From: Endothia cerciana
Taxonomy: Eukaryota > Ascomycota > Sordariomycetes > Diaporthales > Cryphonectriaceae
Length of the DNA stretch: 64,000 nt
Direction: 5' to 3'
NCBI GenBank assembly: GCA_026119935.1
Contig: JALRMH010000008.1
Coordinates: forward strand, 62,001 to 126,000
Position numbers and translations under genes: made by a program. The notes under the pieces were generated by a model. That model made no database searches. It was not told the origin of the DNA and saw only the letters and a list, made by a program, of their open reading frames with translations. Below are positions 32,545 through 43,951 of this stretch, in pieces; position 1 is the first letter of the stretch; every line of letters begins with the position of its first letter.

Positions 32545-34935
32545 ATGGCCCAGGCAGCCCCCAAGAACCCAGTGGTCCTCGAGGCCCATGAGGTGGACAC
32601 ATTTCGTGAGTGCTGAACCTTTCTGTGCTGATCTCTCGGAACCGAGATCGCCCACACGGCGCTCCTGCTGTGCGAGGAAAGAAGTGGATCAGCGGCACTG
32701 ACAAATCGAACCACAGACCCTCCTCAGAAGATGCTCGAGAGTATGTAATCCCGCCCGGACAGCCGCCCAGCTGTGTGACCGAGGTCATCGAGGGCACGCC
32801 GGGAATCAGAGCTAACGGTCTATGCTGTAGAGCATCCAAGCAAGCCTCACCTGTCCGGTACGTCGCCATCTCCCCCCCCCCCCCCCTTTTCTTTTCTTTC
32901 TGGTCGCATGGAGGTCAATGGGCTGACTCATGAATCCAGGCCTGGAGGAGTACCAACAACTCTATAAGCAGTCAATCACTGAGCCGCAAAAGTTCTGGGG
33001 CACCAGGGCCCGGGAGCTCCTGACCTGGTCCAAAGACTTTCAGAATGTTCACACCGGAACCCTGGAAGACGGCGACAGTGCCTGGTTTCTCGAGGGCGAG
33101 TTGAACGCCTCGTACAACTGTGTCGATCGGCACGCCGCCAAGGACCCCAACCGGGTCGCCATCATCTACGAGGCAGACGAGCCCGAAGAGGGCCGCAACC
33201 TCACCTACGGGCAGCTGCTCCGCGAGGTCTGCAGGACTGCCTGGGTCCTCAAGCAGATGGGCGTCAAGAAGGGCGACACCGTTGCCGTGTACCTGCCCAT
33301 GATACCCGAGGCGGTCATTGCCCTCCTTGCCATCGTCCGCATTGGCGCCGTCCACTCCGTCGTCTTCGCTGGTTTCTCCGCCGATTCCCTGCGCGACCGC
33401 GTCATTGACGCTCAGTCAAAAGTCGTCATCACTACTGACGAGGGTAAGCGCGGCGGCAAGCTCATCGGGACCAAGAAGATTGTGGATGATGCTCTGAAAC
33501 AGTGCCCCGATGTCAGCCATGTCCTGGTCTACAAGCGGACGGGTGCCGATGTGCCATTCACCAAGGGCCGGGATTGGTGGTGGCACGAGGAGGTCGAGAA
33601 GTGGCCTGCCTACATCCCACCCGAGCCCATGAACTCCGAGGACCCGCTTTTCCTCCTCTACACCTCAGGCTCGACTGGGAAGCCCAAAGGTGTCATGCAC
33701 ACCACGGCTGGCTATCTGCTGGGAGCTGCCATGACCGGCAAGTACGTCTTTGACATCCACGAAGGAGATCGTTACTTCTGCGGTGGCGACGTCGGCTGGA
33801 TCACGGGTCACACCTACGTCGTCTACGCACCCCTGCTGCTCGGTGTCTCGACGGTCGTCTTCGAGGGGACTCCTGCATACCCCAACTTTTCTCGTTACTG
33901 GGAGATCATCGACAAGCATCAGGTGACACAATTCTATGTGGCACCCACCGCCCTGCGGTTGCTCAAGCGCGCTGGTGACCACTTCGTGCAGAGCAAGATG
34001 GCCCATCTCCGTGTCCTCGGCTCCGTCGGCGAGCCTATCGCCGCCGAGGTGTGGAAGTGGTACTTCGAGGTTGTCGGAAAGGAGGAGGCACAAATCGTCG
34101 ATGTGAGTCACTCCCCTCCTCCCTGCTGCCGGATGGTGTTGACTCGGAGCAGACATATTGGCAGACCGAGACTGGATCCAACGTCATCACGCCTCTCGCA
34201 GGCGTCACCCCCACTAAGCCTGGCTCCGCATCTCTTCCATTCTTCGGTATCGAACCTGCGATTATCGACCCGGTCTCCGGCGAGGAGATCCACGGTAATG
34301 ACGTGGAGGGTGTGTTAGCCTTCAAGCAGCCATGGCCAAGTATGGCGAGGACAGTGTACGGTGCGCACAAGCGCTATATGGACACGTACCTGAATGTGTA
34401 CAAGGGCTACTACGTGAGTGGACAGCCAGGCTCACCACCACATGGGGTCTCTGCTAACGATCCGTAGTTCACTGGTGACGGCGCTGGCCGTGACCATGAG
34501 GGTTTCTACTGGATCCGCGGCCGTGTCGACGATGTGGTCAACGTCAGCGGTCACCGTCTGTCCACGGCAGAGATCGAGGCTGCCCTGATTGAGCACCACG
34601 CTATTGCCGAGGCTGCCGTCGTTGGCATCTCCGACGAGCTGACCGGGCAGGCTGTCAATGCCTTCGTAGCTATCAAGGACGGTAACGACTCCTCCGACGC
34701 CCTGCGCAAGGAATTTATACTCCAGGTGCGCAAGAGCATTGGGCCTTTCGCGGCGCCCAAGGCTGTTTACATCGTGCCAGATCTGCCCAAGACCCGCTCG
34801 GGTAAGATCATGCGACGCATCCTCAGAAAGATCCTCGCGGGTGAGGAGGACCAGCTTGGCGATACATCCACACTGTCGGACCCCTCGGTCGTTGACAAAA
34901 TCATCGCCATTGTGCACGAGCAGCGTAAGAAGTGA
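32545..34935 (+). CDS. facA: Acetyl-CoA synthetase (facA/acu-5 type)
   Basis: Six exons, 32545-32605, 32717-32740, 32831-32857, 32940-34102, 34153-34413 and 34468-34935, give 667 residues. Exons 2 and 3 are micro-exons of 24 and 27 nt; they complete the conserved opening HEVDTF-HPPQKMLE-KHPSKPHLSG-LEEYQ. The intron after exon 3 contains a 15-C run (32872-32886). Adenylate-forming motifs are present: YTSGSTGKPKG near 278, GGDVGWITGH, TYWQTETG starting at 426, and KTRSGKIMRR near 625 holding the catalytic, acetylation-prone lysine. The enzyme activates acetate to acetyl-CoA via acetyl-AMP and is required for growth on acetate and for lipid and histone acetylation supply. The protein lacks a clear signal peptide, so cytosolic and nuclear location is likely. 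All junctions keep frame. Confidence 0.96.
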
Positions 34936-35440
34936 GTATCTGATGGGTTGGTTGCTTTGGCGGGAGTCGCGCTGGCTTCATCAAATGCGCATTGATGGAT
35001 GGGATGTGCTCCGTCATAAGACGGCGATCTTGATAATATTTTGGGAGGATCAGGCAGGTCTATCTCGTGTTAGGTACATACACCTCAATGGATGCCAAGG
35101 CTCAGGCTTTGCACTGAAGCAGCACTTCCACACATGCACGTTCCGGCCGCCGGTACGAGGCGTAGATGATAAACCTATGGTGCCCGAGGGAATCGCCCCA
35201 ACGGGCAACCTTCGGTGTTGGTGTGTCAAGCACTGCATCTCGTCTAAAGTGTATGCATCGTCATCGTCACACTTGGCGGATGGCGGTCGCCGCTCGGCAT
35301 ACCGGCTGTGCTGGAGTAGTGGCTTGGTTAGGGCATCATCTCGAGGCCGAGATGGTGTGGGGGCGATATGCTGTGCGTCCATCACCTTCTCTTGATTCTC
35401 TATCTATCCCTGTCAGGCCTGGATATTGCGATCACGATGC

Positions 35441-35510
35441 CAGAGCAGAGCAGAGCAGAGCAGAGCAGAGCAGAGCAGAGCAGAGCAGAGCAGAGCAGAG
35501 CAGAGCAGAG
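35441..35510. repeat. (CAGAG)14 pentanucleotide microsatellite
   Basis: Fourteen perfect CAGAG units occupy 70 bp in intergenic DNA about 500 bp after the acetyl-CoA synthetase stop. Open frames through it are repeat artefacts. Confidence 0.95.
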
Positions 35511-36940
35511 CGGCGTGCAGCGTGTACTCTGGACATGGGCAGTCCTCACCGTAGTACCAGCAAATATACGATGCCTGATTTCTTTGGGGCTGGCCGTACG
35601 ATGTGTTGCCCTGCTTGTCAAGTCACTACAAACAGGGCCATACTGACGACAAAAGAGCTAGCCAGCCATGGCAGTGACCACCCGAGGGCACCAGACGGCC
35701 AGATTGGGGGGGGGGGGGGGCGGGGGCGCAGCATCTGCAGCCACCAAGCGCTTCCAGCACGGACCCAGATCAATGAAGTCATGGGTCCTAAAAAGCCCGA
35801 CAAGTGCGGTTGGTATCTTGGGACGAATGTCCAGGCCCGCCTTGGTGTCGACCAGCCAGATCGACATCATGTAAGTCGAAGATTAATACCTCAGATGGAC
35901 CCTTTGGAGAGCCATTCCGTTGTCTCTCACCACTGATTAGGATGCCCTGTCATGTTGGCCCGAGCAGATTAGCGTTATATATAGTAATGTCCAAAGAGGC
36001 TCCTAGTGATGGGCTCGCTGGCGCGCGGCAAAGCACCTGTCCACGGCGGCGGGTGCGCCCTCACGCCCCCGTGCCAGGCCACACACGGAGGTCAAGGTTA
36101 GGTGATCTGTAGGGGTCTACAGTAGCAGAAAGGGCCGAGGTTGGATTCACTAGTACGCGGGTCCTTGCGGATGTCTGTCTGGTGGGGGATGGAGCGGGCT
36201 GGATAGTGGACAGCGGCCGCTGGGACGGCTGGCACCGCGGTGTTGGGTCGACCCCCAGGTCCCATAGCATTGTCGAGTCCCAACGGGGCGTTTGAATGAG
36301 CTCGCAATACCTATGCATCAGACAGGACCTGATAGGTCATGCATTCATCACGCCCACCAGGTAAGCAGCACATCCTACCTGTAACAAGAGAAGCGAGTAC
36401 CCCCGGGGTAGCAGGGCAAACCGAGGACTGCGAGGGAGTGTGGGCATCCCCCGCCGGCCAGCAAACCTAGCACCTAGTATTACTACCGACGTTACCGAAC
36501 AGACAGCAGTGGTGGGCTTGCCTACCGTCGTATCAGTATGTATCGATGTTAGCCTTTGCGGGCTGGCCGAGTGGAATGCCCTAGTTACCCTAGTTACTGT
36601 ACCGTGTGCTGTACCATAGTATGTACTCGGTCAAGCTCGGAACCACCAGGGACCTGGCCACCTGGGAAGGAGAGAAAGAAAAAAGAAGGGGGAAGGGGAA
36701 AAAAAAGAAAGAAAAAAAAACAAAAAAACCGCAGGGACCGTGGGGAGATCCTCCTTCATCAAGCTCGAGTTTCATGGTCGTACTATGGCACTATGTTAGG
36801 TGCTACGCTGGATACCTGCCGTGTGGTATATAGCACCACTGCACAATGCAGGCAGGACATACGAGTACACGGCGGTAAGTACTATGGTACTTATCCCGTA
36901 CACAGTAGCGAATGAGGACCCAGGTTTAGACCAGGACCTG

Positions 36941-37026
36941 CACTGCGCTTCGCTGCGCTTGGCCGCCGCGCTTGGCCGGGCCGCGCTGTGCTGCGCTGGT
37001 GCCGGGTTGGCGCTGCGCTGGTGCTG
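36941..37026. repeat. GC-rich quasi-repeat (TGCGCT units)
   Basis: Degenerate repeats of TGCGCT and GCGCTTGGCC fill this patch, with CTGCGCTGGTGC occurring twice. It is intergenic, about 500 bp before the ADAM start. Confidence 0.6.
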
Positions 37027-37169
37027 AGTGGGAACCGGCTGGCCCCAGGTGTCTCGATCAATAAGTTTCCTGTTGTCGAATGCCCTCCTCACGCGCCCTC
37101 ATCCGCTTCCGGAACCCTCTGCTGACAGGACCAGCGCTGGCGATTCTCTCCTGCTCCGTACATAATCTC

Positions 37170-37175
37170 TATATA
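37170..37175 (+). promoter_or_regulatory. TATA box of the ADAM protease gene
   Basis: TATATA lies about 340 bp before the ATG and 35 bp before a 40-bp (TC)20 tract. TATA followed by a pyrimidine tract is the common layout of strongly expressed fungal promoters. This is a motif-based call. Confidence 0.45.
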
Positions 37176-37206
37176 CCTACAGCCCCCCTCGCGTTGACCA
37201 GCGACA

Positions 37207-37210
<4 letters not shown>

Positions 37211-37250
<40 letters not shown>
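37211..37250. repeat. (TC)20 dinucleotide tract in the ADAM gene leader
   Basis: Twenty perfect TC units lie between the TATA box and the start codon, probably in or next to the 5' untranslated region. Confidence 0.95.
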
Positions 37251-37252
<2 letters not shown>

Positions 37253-37512
37253 GAACACAGAGAGGTATAACCTCCGAGGACGGCCCCCGATGGTTTGGAG
37301 CACCAGCCTTCGCTGTCGCACCTGTTCCCCTCCCGAGCTACATAGTACATAGCACACGGCCAGCCCGCCGTCCCCAGGACGAGGACAAGGACGGGGACGA
37401 GGACGTGGACTGTTCGCGCCGTGTATGGTTTTCTGTGTCACAGCCCATTGCGTATGCCCAGTTACGGCGCCGAGACTGGACTTTCTCCCGGGCAGGACAG
37501 TCCTGGCCGACT

Positions 37513-39909
37513 ATGAGGTTCCTCCCAGGGTTCGTCGTCGCGACCGCCGGCCTCCTCCTTGCTCCAGCTTCGGCCCACTCCACGCAGCGAAACCCACTGC
37601 GAAATGTGGGCTACATTGACCATCCCGCCCTGCTCACGCCCTCCAACCGGGCACACGCCCTGTCCTCTTTCCAGCTGGCCTTCACCCTGAGCCACGCAAG
37701 CCCTAGCATACGGCTATCCCTCGAACCCAATCACGATGTGATCGCCGACGGCGCTACCATCACGTATCTCGCCGAGGACGGGTCCGTGCAGAGGACAGAG
37801 CACTTCGACCGCCTACAACATCGTGTGTTCAAGGGTGCCGCGTTTGTGAAATATCCCGGGTACAGCGAATGGACCAACGCTGGCTGGGCAAGGATCCACG
37901 TACACAGAGATGGTCCTGACCCCATCTTCGAGGGCGCCTTCCAGCTCCACGGCGACCAGCACCACGTGCAGACGAGCCACAACTACCAAAAGACCCGACT
38001 CGGCGACGATCCCGACATCGAGCATCGCACCGGTGACTTCATGGTCGTCTGGAGGGACTCGGACATCACGGCAGATCGCAGATCGCACCACGGCGTGGAC
38101 GAGCTGAAGAGGGGACTGCCGACAAGCGATACCTGCACTGCCGAGCGGCTCATCTTCAACAGTGACGAGAACCATCCAATCTGGCGCGGTGTCGATGGCG
38201 CGGACAAGAGGTCCCTCTGGGCATCTGTATTGCCTAGCGCCCTGTTCGCGCGGCAGATAGACGGCACTACGGGAGGGAACAGCGCTGGTGTCAACCTGAC
38301 CGCCGCCATAGGATCCACGGCGGGGTGTCCGACCTCCCGGAAGGTCGCGCTGATTGGTATCGCGACTGATTGCACGTACACTGGCGACCTTGGCAACGAG
38401 ACGGCCGCGAAGACCAATATCATCTCCCAGGTCAACACCGCCTCTCAGCTATATGAGAGTACCTTTAATATCTCGCTGGGCATCCGGGACCTCCACATCA
38501 GCCACAGTAACTGTCCGTCGACTGCGAATACCGAGGCCCCCTGGAACATCGGGTGCTCCGACAGTGTCACCATCACAGATCGACTCAACCTCTTCTCGCA
38601 GTGGCGCGGACAGCACAATGACACAAACGCCTACTGGACTCTCATGAACGCATGCCACACCGAATCTGCGGTTGGACTTGCGTGGCTTGGTCAACTCTGC
38701 ATGAGCGGCTCGTCTACCGAGAGCAATGAGACGGTTGCCGCGACCAATGTGGTTGTCCGGACATCTACGGAATGGCAGGTCTTTGCCCACGAGTCGGGCC
38801 ACACATTCGGCGCCGTCCATGACTGTACATCAGAGACGTGCTCGGACGGCACGGCGACGAAGCAGCAGTGCTGTCCACTGAGTTCATCCACCTGTAATGC
38901 CGACGGCAAGTTCATCATGAACCCATCCACCGGCTCCGGGATCACACAGTTCTCCCAGTGCACCGTGGGCAACATTTGTTCGGCCCTGGGCCGTCAGTCT
39001 GTACAGTCGACTTGTCTGACGAACAACAAGAATGTCGTAACCACCACCGGAAGCCAGTGCGGCAACGGGATCGTGGAGTCTGGCGAGGAATGCGACTGCG
39101 GCGGGACCTCCGGATGCGCCGGCAATACGTGCTGTGATGCCACAACCTGCAAATTCACAACGAACTCCGTGTGCGATCCTTCGAACGAGGACTGCTGTAC
39201 CTCCCAATGCCAATTTGCCAGCAACGGCACCGTATGTCGGGACAGCACTGGGATATGTGATCCCCAAGAGGTCTGTACCGGGTCCTCGTCCACCTGCCCA
39301 GCAGATCAGACCGCCCCAGACGGTACGGGCTGTGGGACCGGTCTTCAGTGCGCATCGGGCCAGTGTACGTCGCGCGACGAGCAATGTAAATCCCTGATGG
39401 GATCTCTCACCACGGACAACGACACCTCAGCGTGCGACTCCTCCGGATGCCAGATTTCCTGTCAGTCGCCGGATTTTGGCAGCAATGTCTGCTACAAGCT
39501 GAACCAGAACTTTCTTGACGGCACGCCTTGCCAAGGTGGTGGCAAGTGCAACAATGGAAACTGTAAGGGCACGAACACCGGCGATGAGATCAAGGACTGG
39601 GTCAATGATAATAAGGACATTGTAATCCCGGTCGCATGTGTGGTTGGGGTTCTGATTTTGCTCGCCGTTGCAAGCTGTATCTGGACCTGGATGCGCAGAG
39701 GGAGGGCACGTCAAAGGCGTGCAGTTCGAGGAGGCAAGCCGTCCCCGCCAGGCTCAAGACATAAGCCGTCGCCGTCACCCGCGCCCAGGAATATGGGCGG
39801 GCGGTCAAGTCGATCCAACAGGTCGAAAGCAGGCTCGCATCAGGCGGCAGCGGCGGCGGTGTACGATGGCGGTGGTTGGCAACCGAGCATGAGTACACGA
39901 TATGCATAA
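37513..39909 (+). CDS. Membrane-anchored ADAM-family metalloprotease with disintegrin domain
   Basis: A single exon encodes 798 residues from the ATG at 37513; the upstream in-frame extension lacks a signal peptide. The signal peptide is MRFLPGFVVATAGLLLAPAS. A prodomain (about 30-250) precedes the reprolysin-type catalytic domain with the zinc motif HESGHTFGAVHD starting at 426. A Cys-rich disintegrin module follows (CGNGIVESGEECDCGG, then repeated Cys pairs) at about 515-610. A further Cys-rich region leads to a transmembrane helix at about 703-725 (VIPVACVVGVLILLAVASCI) and a basic, Ser/Pro/Gly-rich cytoplasmic tail. This order is that of fungal ADM-B type secreted or shed proteases. The active site appears intact, including Met-turn candidate FIMNPSTG. 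Substrates are unknown. It is intronless despite its length. Confidence 0.93.
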   Translation: MRFLPGFVVATAGLLLAPASAHSTQRNPLRNVGYIDHPALLTPSNRAHALSSFQLAFTLSHASPSIRLSLEPNHDVIADGATITYLAEDGSVQRTEHFDRLQHRVFKGAAFVKYPGYSEWTNAGWARIHVHRDGPDPIFEGAFQLHGDQHHVQTSHNYQKTRLGDDPDIEHRTGDFMVVWRDSDITADRRSHHGVDELKRGLPTSDTCTAERLIFNSDENHPIWRGVDGADKRSLWASVLPSALFARQIDGTTGGNSAGVNLTAAIGSTAGCPTSRKVALIGIATDCTYTGDLGNETAAKTNIISQVNTASQLYESTFNISLGIRDLHISHSNCPSTANTEAPWNIGCSDSVTITDRLNLFSQWRGQHNDTNAYWTLMNACHTESAVGLAWLGQLCMSGSSTESNETVAATNVVVRTSTEWQVFAHESGHTFGAVHDCTSETCSDGTATKQQCCPLSSSTCNADGKFIMNPSTGSGITQFSQCTVGNICSALGRQSVQSTCLTNNKNVVTTTGSQCGNGIVESGEECDCGGTSGCAGNTCCDATTCKFTTNSVCDPSNEDCCTSQCQFASNGTVCRDSTGICDPQEVCTGSSSTCPADQTAPDGTGCGTGLQCASGQCTSRDEQCKSLMGSLTTDNDTSACDSSGCQISCQSPDFGSNVCYKLNQNFLDGTPCQGGGKCNNGNCKGTNTGDEIKDWVNDNKDIVIPVACVVGVLILLAVASCIWTWMRRGRARQRRAVRGGKPSPPGSRHKPSPSPAPRNMGGRSSRSNRSKAGSHQAAAAAVYDGGGWQPSMSTRYA

Positions 39910-40500
39910 AAACCTGATGAGGCGTTTTGGTCTAGGAGTGGGGTTTTGGACATCAACGACTAGGCTGGCATGTGCAGGGCCTGGTAGTCAGGACGATTAC
40001 AGACAAGACGGTTGGGCGGTAGTGGGACTACCGGAGGTCTCACGCCAAGCGAGCTTAGCATGCTTGGGACGATTCATGCTGCATGAGCGGCGTTCAATGG
40101 GTAGTGAGGCACAACAACCACGGGGCGGGTTGGAGGGGATGCATTCAAAGTCCCTCTGGGGTGAAATATGGCATGACTACCGGGTCTATAGCCCAAGGTG
40201 GGCGACTATACAACGGCACTCTTTTGTGCATGCTTGGAATACGAGACGCTTGCGACGAAGCCGTTCCCTTGGAAATGGACCTGTGCTGCAGGATGTAATG
40301 GCCTGTTACCGGCACTGTTCACATATTCCCCTCGTAGACCCTGACGGCTTGTGATGACGACGCTTAGGCACGTGGAGATTCCCCTACCACGTGAACATGA
40401 TTTCCAGTTCGGCACTCTAGCTCAAGATCGATCATTATCATATAAGTCGTGGCTCTGCGTACATATCTTACAACCAGCCCGACGCCCCGGCCTGGATGGG
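39910..40500. other. Gene-free spacer between convergent 3' ends
   Basis: About 590 bp lie between the ADAM stop and the stop of the 208-residue gene on the other strand. No supported gene or element is seen. Confidence 0.5.
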
Positions 40501-41309
40501 TCACGGTCTCCCACCCCGTAGTCTGCCACCGCCACCTGCACCCCTTCGACCGCCGTGCTGTTGGGCCGAGTTTGAGGAAGTGCTGAACCTCTGCTGCTGC
40601 TGGCTCTGATTCTGATATCCTCCAGGACCACCTTGGGAGGCGTCCGGGAGTGAATTGTCGTCGTCGTCGTAGTCGTCAAGACCACACATGATCTTCTTGA
40701 ACCTCAAGCGAGTCACCGGGAGGGTCTGTGAATATGCTCAGTAAGATGACAAGAAGAGGACATCAGGTGGGGGGGGGGGGGTTATATTTTACTCACATCT
40801 CCGCTGCTGTGGGCGTACATCATCAAGAGCTCTGGGCTGTCGAGGACCGTCTCTGCCCAGTCACGCCGCTCCGTCCTTTGAATGGACTCCCTTGGTTGTC
40901 TAGGAGGTGACGTTCCCATCAGTCTGCCGTTCGTCCGTTGCCGTCGCGGGATCGCCAGGGCAAGGAGCCGAGCCGGGCCGGGCACCTGGGGCGGGTAAGT
41001 GAAGTCTCACCTCGGGGGTGCGGCAGCACCCAGCCTGATGCTGCTCAAGGCCATGGCGTGGATGCCCATGGGGACGGCCCTTCCGGCGCGGTCGGCGAGG
41101 TCGGCTCCATTCGAGGCCTCGTGCAGGTATGGGTCCTTGCCGCGAGCCTGGCGGTCGCGCATGTCGGGGGTGAAGGGCTGGACCATGTCGGCTGGATGAT
41201 GGGGCCAGTGCCTGTGGTTGCTCCAGGACGGCGAGCCCGGGGACGAGCTGGATGCAGTACGGCCTGCGGGCCTGGAAAGGGGGTTCGAGTGGGAGGTTGC
41301 GGAAGCCAT
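40501..41309 (-). CDS. Hypothetical protein with a DWAETVLDSPELLMMYA core
   Basis: I do not recognise a named family, though the core looks like that of small conserved proteins of filamentous ascomycetes. Three exons, 41309-41011, 40899-40797 and 40725-40501, give 208 residues with intact phases; introns are 111 nt (GTGAGA..TAG) and 71 nt (GTGAGT..CAG). The N-terminal 100 residues are Ser/Pro/His-rich (MASATSHSNPLSRPAGRTAS). The central block ERRDWAETVLDSPELLMMYA is joined by the second splice to TRLRFKKIMCGLDDYDDDD. The tail is Gln/Ser-rich and ends in an RGG-type run (GGRRGAGGGGRLRGGRP), which suggests RNA or protein contacts. Intron 2 contains a 13-bp homopolymer (G on the plus strand, 40769-40781). 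It is tandem with GH51, which lies upstream on the same strand. Confidence 0.65.
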
Positions 41310-41961
41310 TGCTTCTGGCCCCCCGTCGGACCTGTTCCCGAAAAGCGGGTTGAGATCTGGGATGGGAGTCCCTATGTTGGGTTGGCGGGTACAGAAGCAA
41401 GTCTACTCCCCCTCCCGTCAGACCTCGGGGATGCTAAAACATTGCACTATCTATACTGGGTGGTGAGCACCTTTAGGTGGGGGAGGCGGCTCTGGAAAGG
41501 GCAACCAGCACGCCTCACTCACTGCAGCACTGGCGGTGACGGTGCAACCCCAGCCGTGCCCCCAGGCGCCAGGGAGGGGACGGCATATCTGGCTGGTGTT
41601 ACGGCACAGCTCTGTCGGCTCTCGACTCGAACCTTGTGCACGACCGACCAGCCAGCCACACAGGCCAGCAAGGAAGAAACGGAGACACACGAGGGGAAGA
41701 GGAGAAGACAATGGCCTTGTGCCCAAGGTCTGCTTACACCCCATTCAGAAAAGGACAACGATTAAGATAAAATAAATACACAACCAAGAAAACCCCGGCC
41801 CTCGCTGCCCGGACCGTGTCGAGACACTACATTGGACCTCGGTCTCGTGCAAGTCCTCCCAGAAGCTGCCGGGGAAGAAGAAAAAAAACGGTCGAGCCTC
41901 TTATTGTTCTACTGTGTGGGACTATCTAATGACACATCACATCTCATCGCGCCTAGGCACA
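41310..41961. other. Gene-free spacer, GH51 stop to 208-residue gene start
   Basis: These 650 bp lie between two minus-strand genes. They should contain the promoter of the 208-residue gene and the GH51 3' end. A long overlapping plus-strand frame (40938-41765) is antisense to the gene and lacks family features. Confidence 0.5.
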
Positions 41962-43951
41962 TCATGCAGCCTTCCATCTCAGTAGCGTCATCGAGTGCTT
42001 AGGAAACACGAAGCTGCCCTCGCCGTCCCATTCCGACTCCCTGATGCCCACCTCGTCCTTGCCCGCGACATTGACAGCACTCACACCTGGGCCGTTGACT
42101 GTGTGCACCTCGACGCTGCCGGACACGCCCTTCAGGCTGGTCTCCAGATCAGCTCTGTCGCTGATGTTCACCACCGCCACGTTGACGACCCCCTCATCAT
42201 CAACCACCGCGCTGACATCCAGCCATGGCGCTCCATCCTGCAGCACTCCCTGCAGCCACGCTGGACTCGTCTCCCCGGCGTAAGAGCCGCAGCTGACGTG
42301 CGCCGCCACCGTCCACCCGCGCATGAAGCGGCTGAACAGCAGCAGTGGCCACCACGTCGTCTGCTTGACGATGCCCTCCTTGCTCGTCATGAGGGGCGAG
42401 ATTACGTTGACCGTCTGTGCAATGTTGGCCATCCCCACGTACTTGCTCTGCCGGATGAAGACGTTCAGCCACACAGCCACCGCGAGCGCGTCCGAGAGCG
42501 TGTACTTCTCCTCCGCCCCCTTGTCGCCTGGTGCTCGCTCCGGGTCCCACACGTTCCACTCGTCGAAGCAGATCCTGGTCTGTGCCTTGCTTGGCGGCAC
42601 GTTGTTCTCGATGCGTGCGATATCGATGAGCGCTGCCGCCGTCTGGATCGCACGCTCCGCCGACAACGGAGCCGTAACGTTCGGGAGATGCTGGGCTGAT
42701 GCCGTGTAGATATGGATGGAGTGCATGTCGACCACGGACACGCATTCCTTCAGCACGTGGTGGTCCCACGAGCTGTGGCCCGTCTCGCCACAGAGGATCA
42801 GGCACAGGCTAGGGTCAAGGAGACGAAGCGCCTTCGCCCACTGCGCCGCCTTCTTGGCATAGTCCTCCTTGGTCATCTGCTCGACCTGCCACGGGCCCCA
42901 GATCTCGTTGCCCAGGGCCCAGTACTTCACGTTGTACGGCTCCGCGTGGCCGTTTTGCCTGCGCAGGTTGGCATAGTAGGTATCCCTGGTACCGTTACAG
43001 TACTCGACCCAGGCGAGGGCCTCGTCCAGAGTGCCGGTTCCCATGTTCAAACAGATATACGGCTCAACGCGCTCTTTCTTTCCCTCGCTGAGGACCGACA
43101 GCCATTGCATGAACTCGTCCGTGCCGAACTGGTTCGACTCGGTCCCCAGCCAGGCCAACTCCGGCCGTTTGGGTCGCTTGTCCCGAGGACCTACTCCGTC
43201 GAGCCCTAGAATCCCCCCCCCCCCCCCTCTCTCAGCAATCGCACTCCCAGAGGTTTTACGGCCTGCCTAGGCCCGGGCAGAATTCGCTTCCGGAACGGTC
43301 AAGTAAATTAGGGGTTGGACTGACAGTGGTACGTCGCGACAAAGTTGCCCCCGGGATAACGGACCACTGGGATGTCGATCTCTCTCAGGGCGGCGAGTAC
43401 GTCTTTACGGAAGCCGTGGTCGTCAGACAGTGGATTTCCCGGGTCGTACATTCCGCCGTAGATGCATCTTCCCATGTGCCTAGCTCGTTCATCGTCAGCC
43501 GACCTGAGAACAAATGGGTACCTCGCCGGAATCTGTAGTGCATCACACCGAACACACGGCTGTCAAGTGGAGACCAGCTCCCAAGGTGGCACGTCACGAG
43601 ACGTCCTCCCACGGGAGGCCACCGCAGAGGAAAATTTGCCAAGCAGGTCTCCTCGTGCCAATGGGATCTCGTCCGTGCCTCGTAGCCTAGCAATGGCTTG
43701 GTAGTTGCGACACCGACGAGCACGCGTGGCCACTGCCTCCACCGCACCTCGACAACCCATCATCAGGGGGACGATACCGGCGACCATTGTGTCTGGTTGA
43801 ACGACTCCGGCCGGAAGAAAAACGTGGGAGGACGTGGCACATACTCTGTGAAGCCGCCATATATCAACGGGTCTACTTCCGAAAGCCTTTTCGCAGCGTC
43901 AACCTCAACCAGGGCCTTCTCGCCCTCGGGCAGCTTCGTGAAGGTTGTCAT
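41962..43951 (-). CDS. GH51 alpha-L-arabinofuranosidase, intracellular type
   Basis: Three exons, 43951-43845, 43479-43325 and 43205-41962, give 501 residues. The introns are 365 nt (GTATGT..TAG) and 119 nt (GTCAGT..TAG). The splices restore IYGGFTE|HMGRCIYGGMYDPGNP and RYPGGNFVATYHW|LDGVGPRDKRP, both highly conserved in this family. The acid/base Glu lies in LGNEIWG (about 188) and the nucleophile Glu in CFDEWNVW (about 303), with normal spacing. There is no signal peptide (MTTFTKLPEGEKALVEVDAA), so the enzyme should act in the cytosol on imported arabino-oligosaccharides, releasing L-arabinose. Intron 2 carries a 15-C run on the plus strand (43213-43227) just before the acceptor. Its first intron is the longest in the window. 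The promoter is shared with the divergent sugar transporter. Confidence 0.95.

Larger units (their letters stand above)
34936..37512. other. 2.6-kb gene-free region upstream of the ADAM protease
   Basis: No coding region is supported. It holds a (CAGAG)14 microsatellite, a 15-G run at 35706-35720, a purine-rich A/G block at 36667-36730, GTACTATG/CATAGTAC motifs at 36780, 36879 and 37341, a GCGCT-rich patch at 36941-37026, and the core promoter of the ADAM gene. Confidence 0.5.

Noticed and set aside
40938..41765. 275-codon plus-strand open frame
   Set aside because: It is antisense to the first exons of the 208-residue gene, whose splice-consistent model is preferred.
42712..43209. Long plus-strand frames across the GH51 gene
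   Set aside because: They are shadows of the GH51 exon 3 on the opposite strand; the minus-strand frame has clear catalytic motifs.
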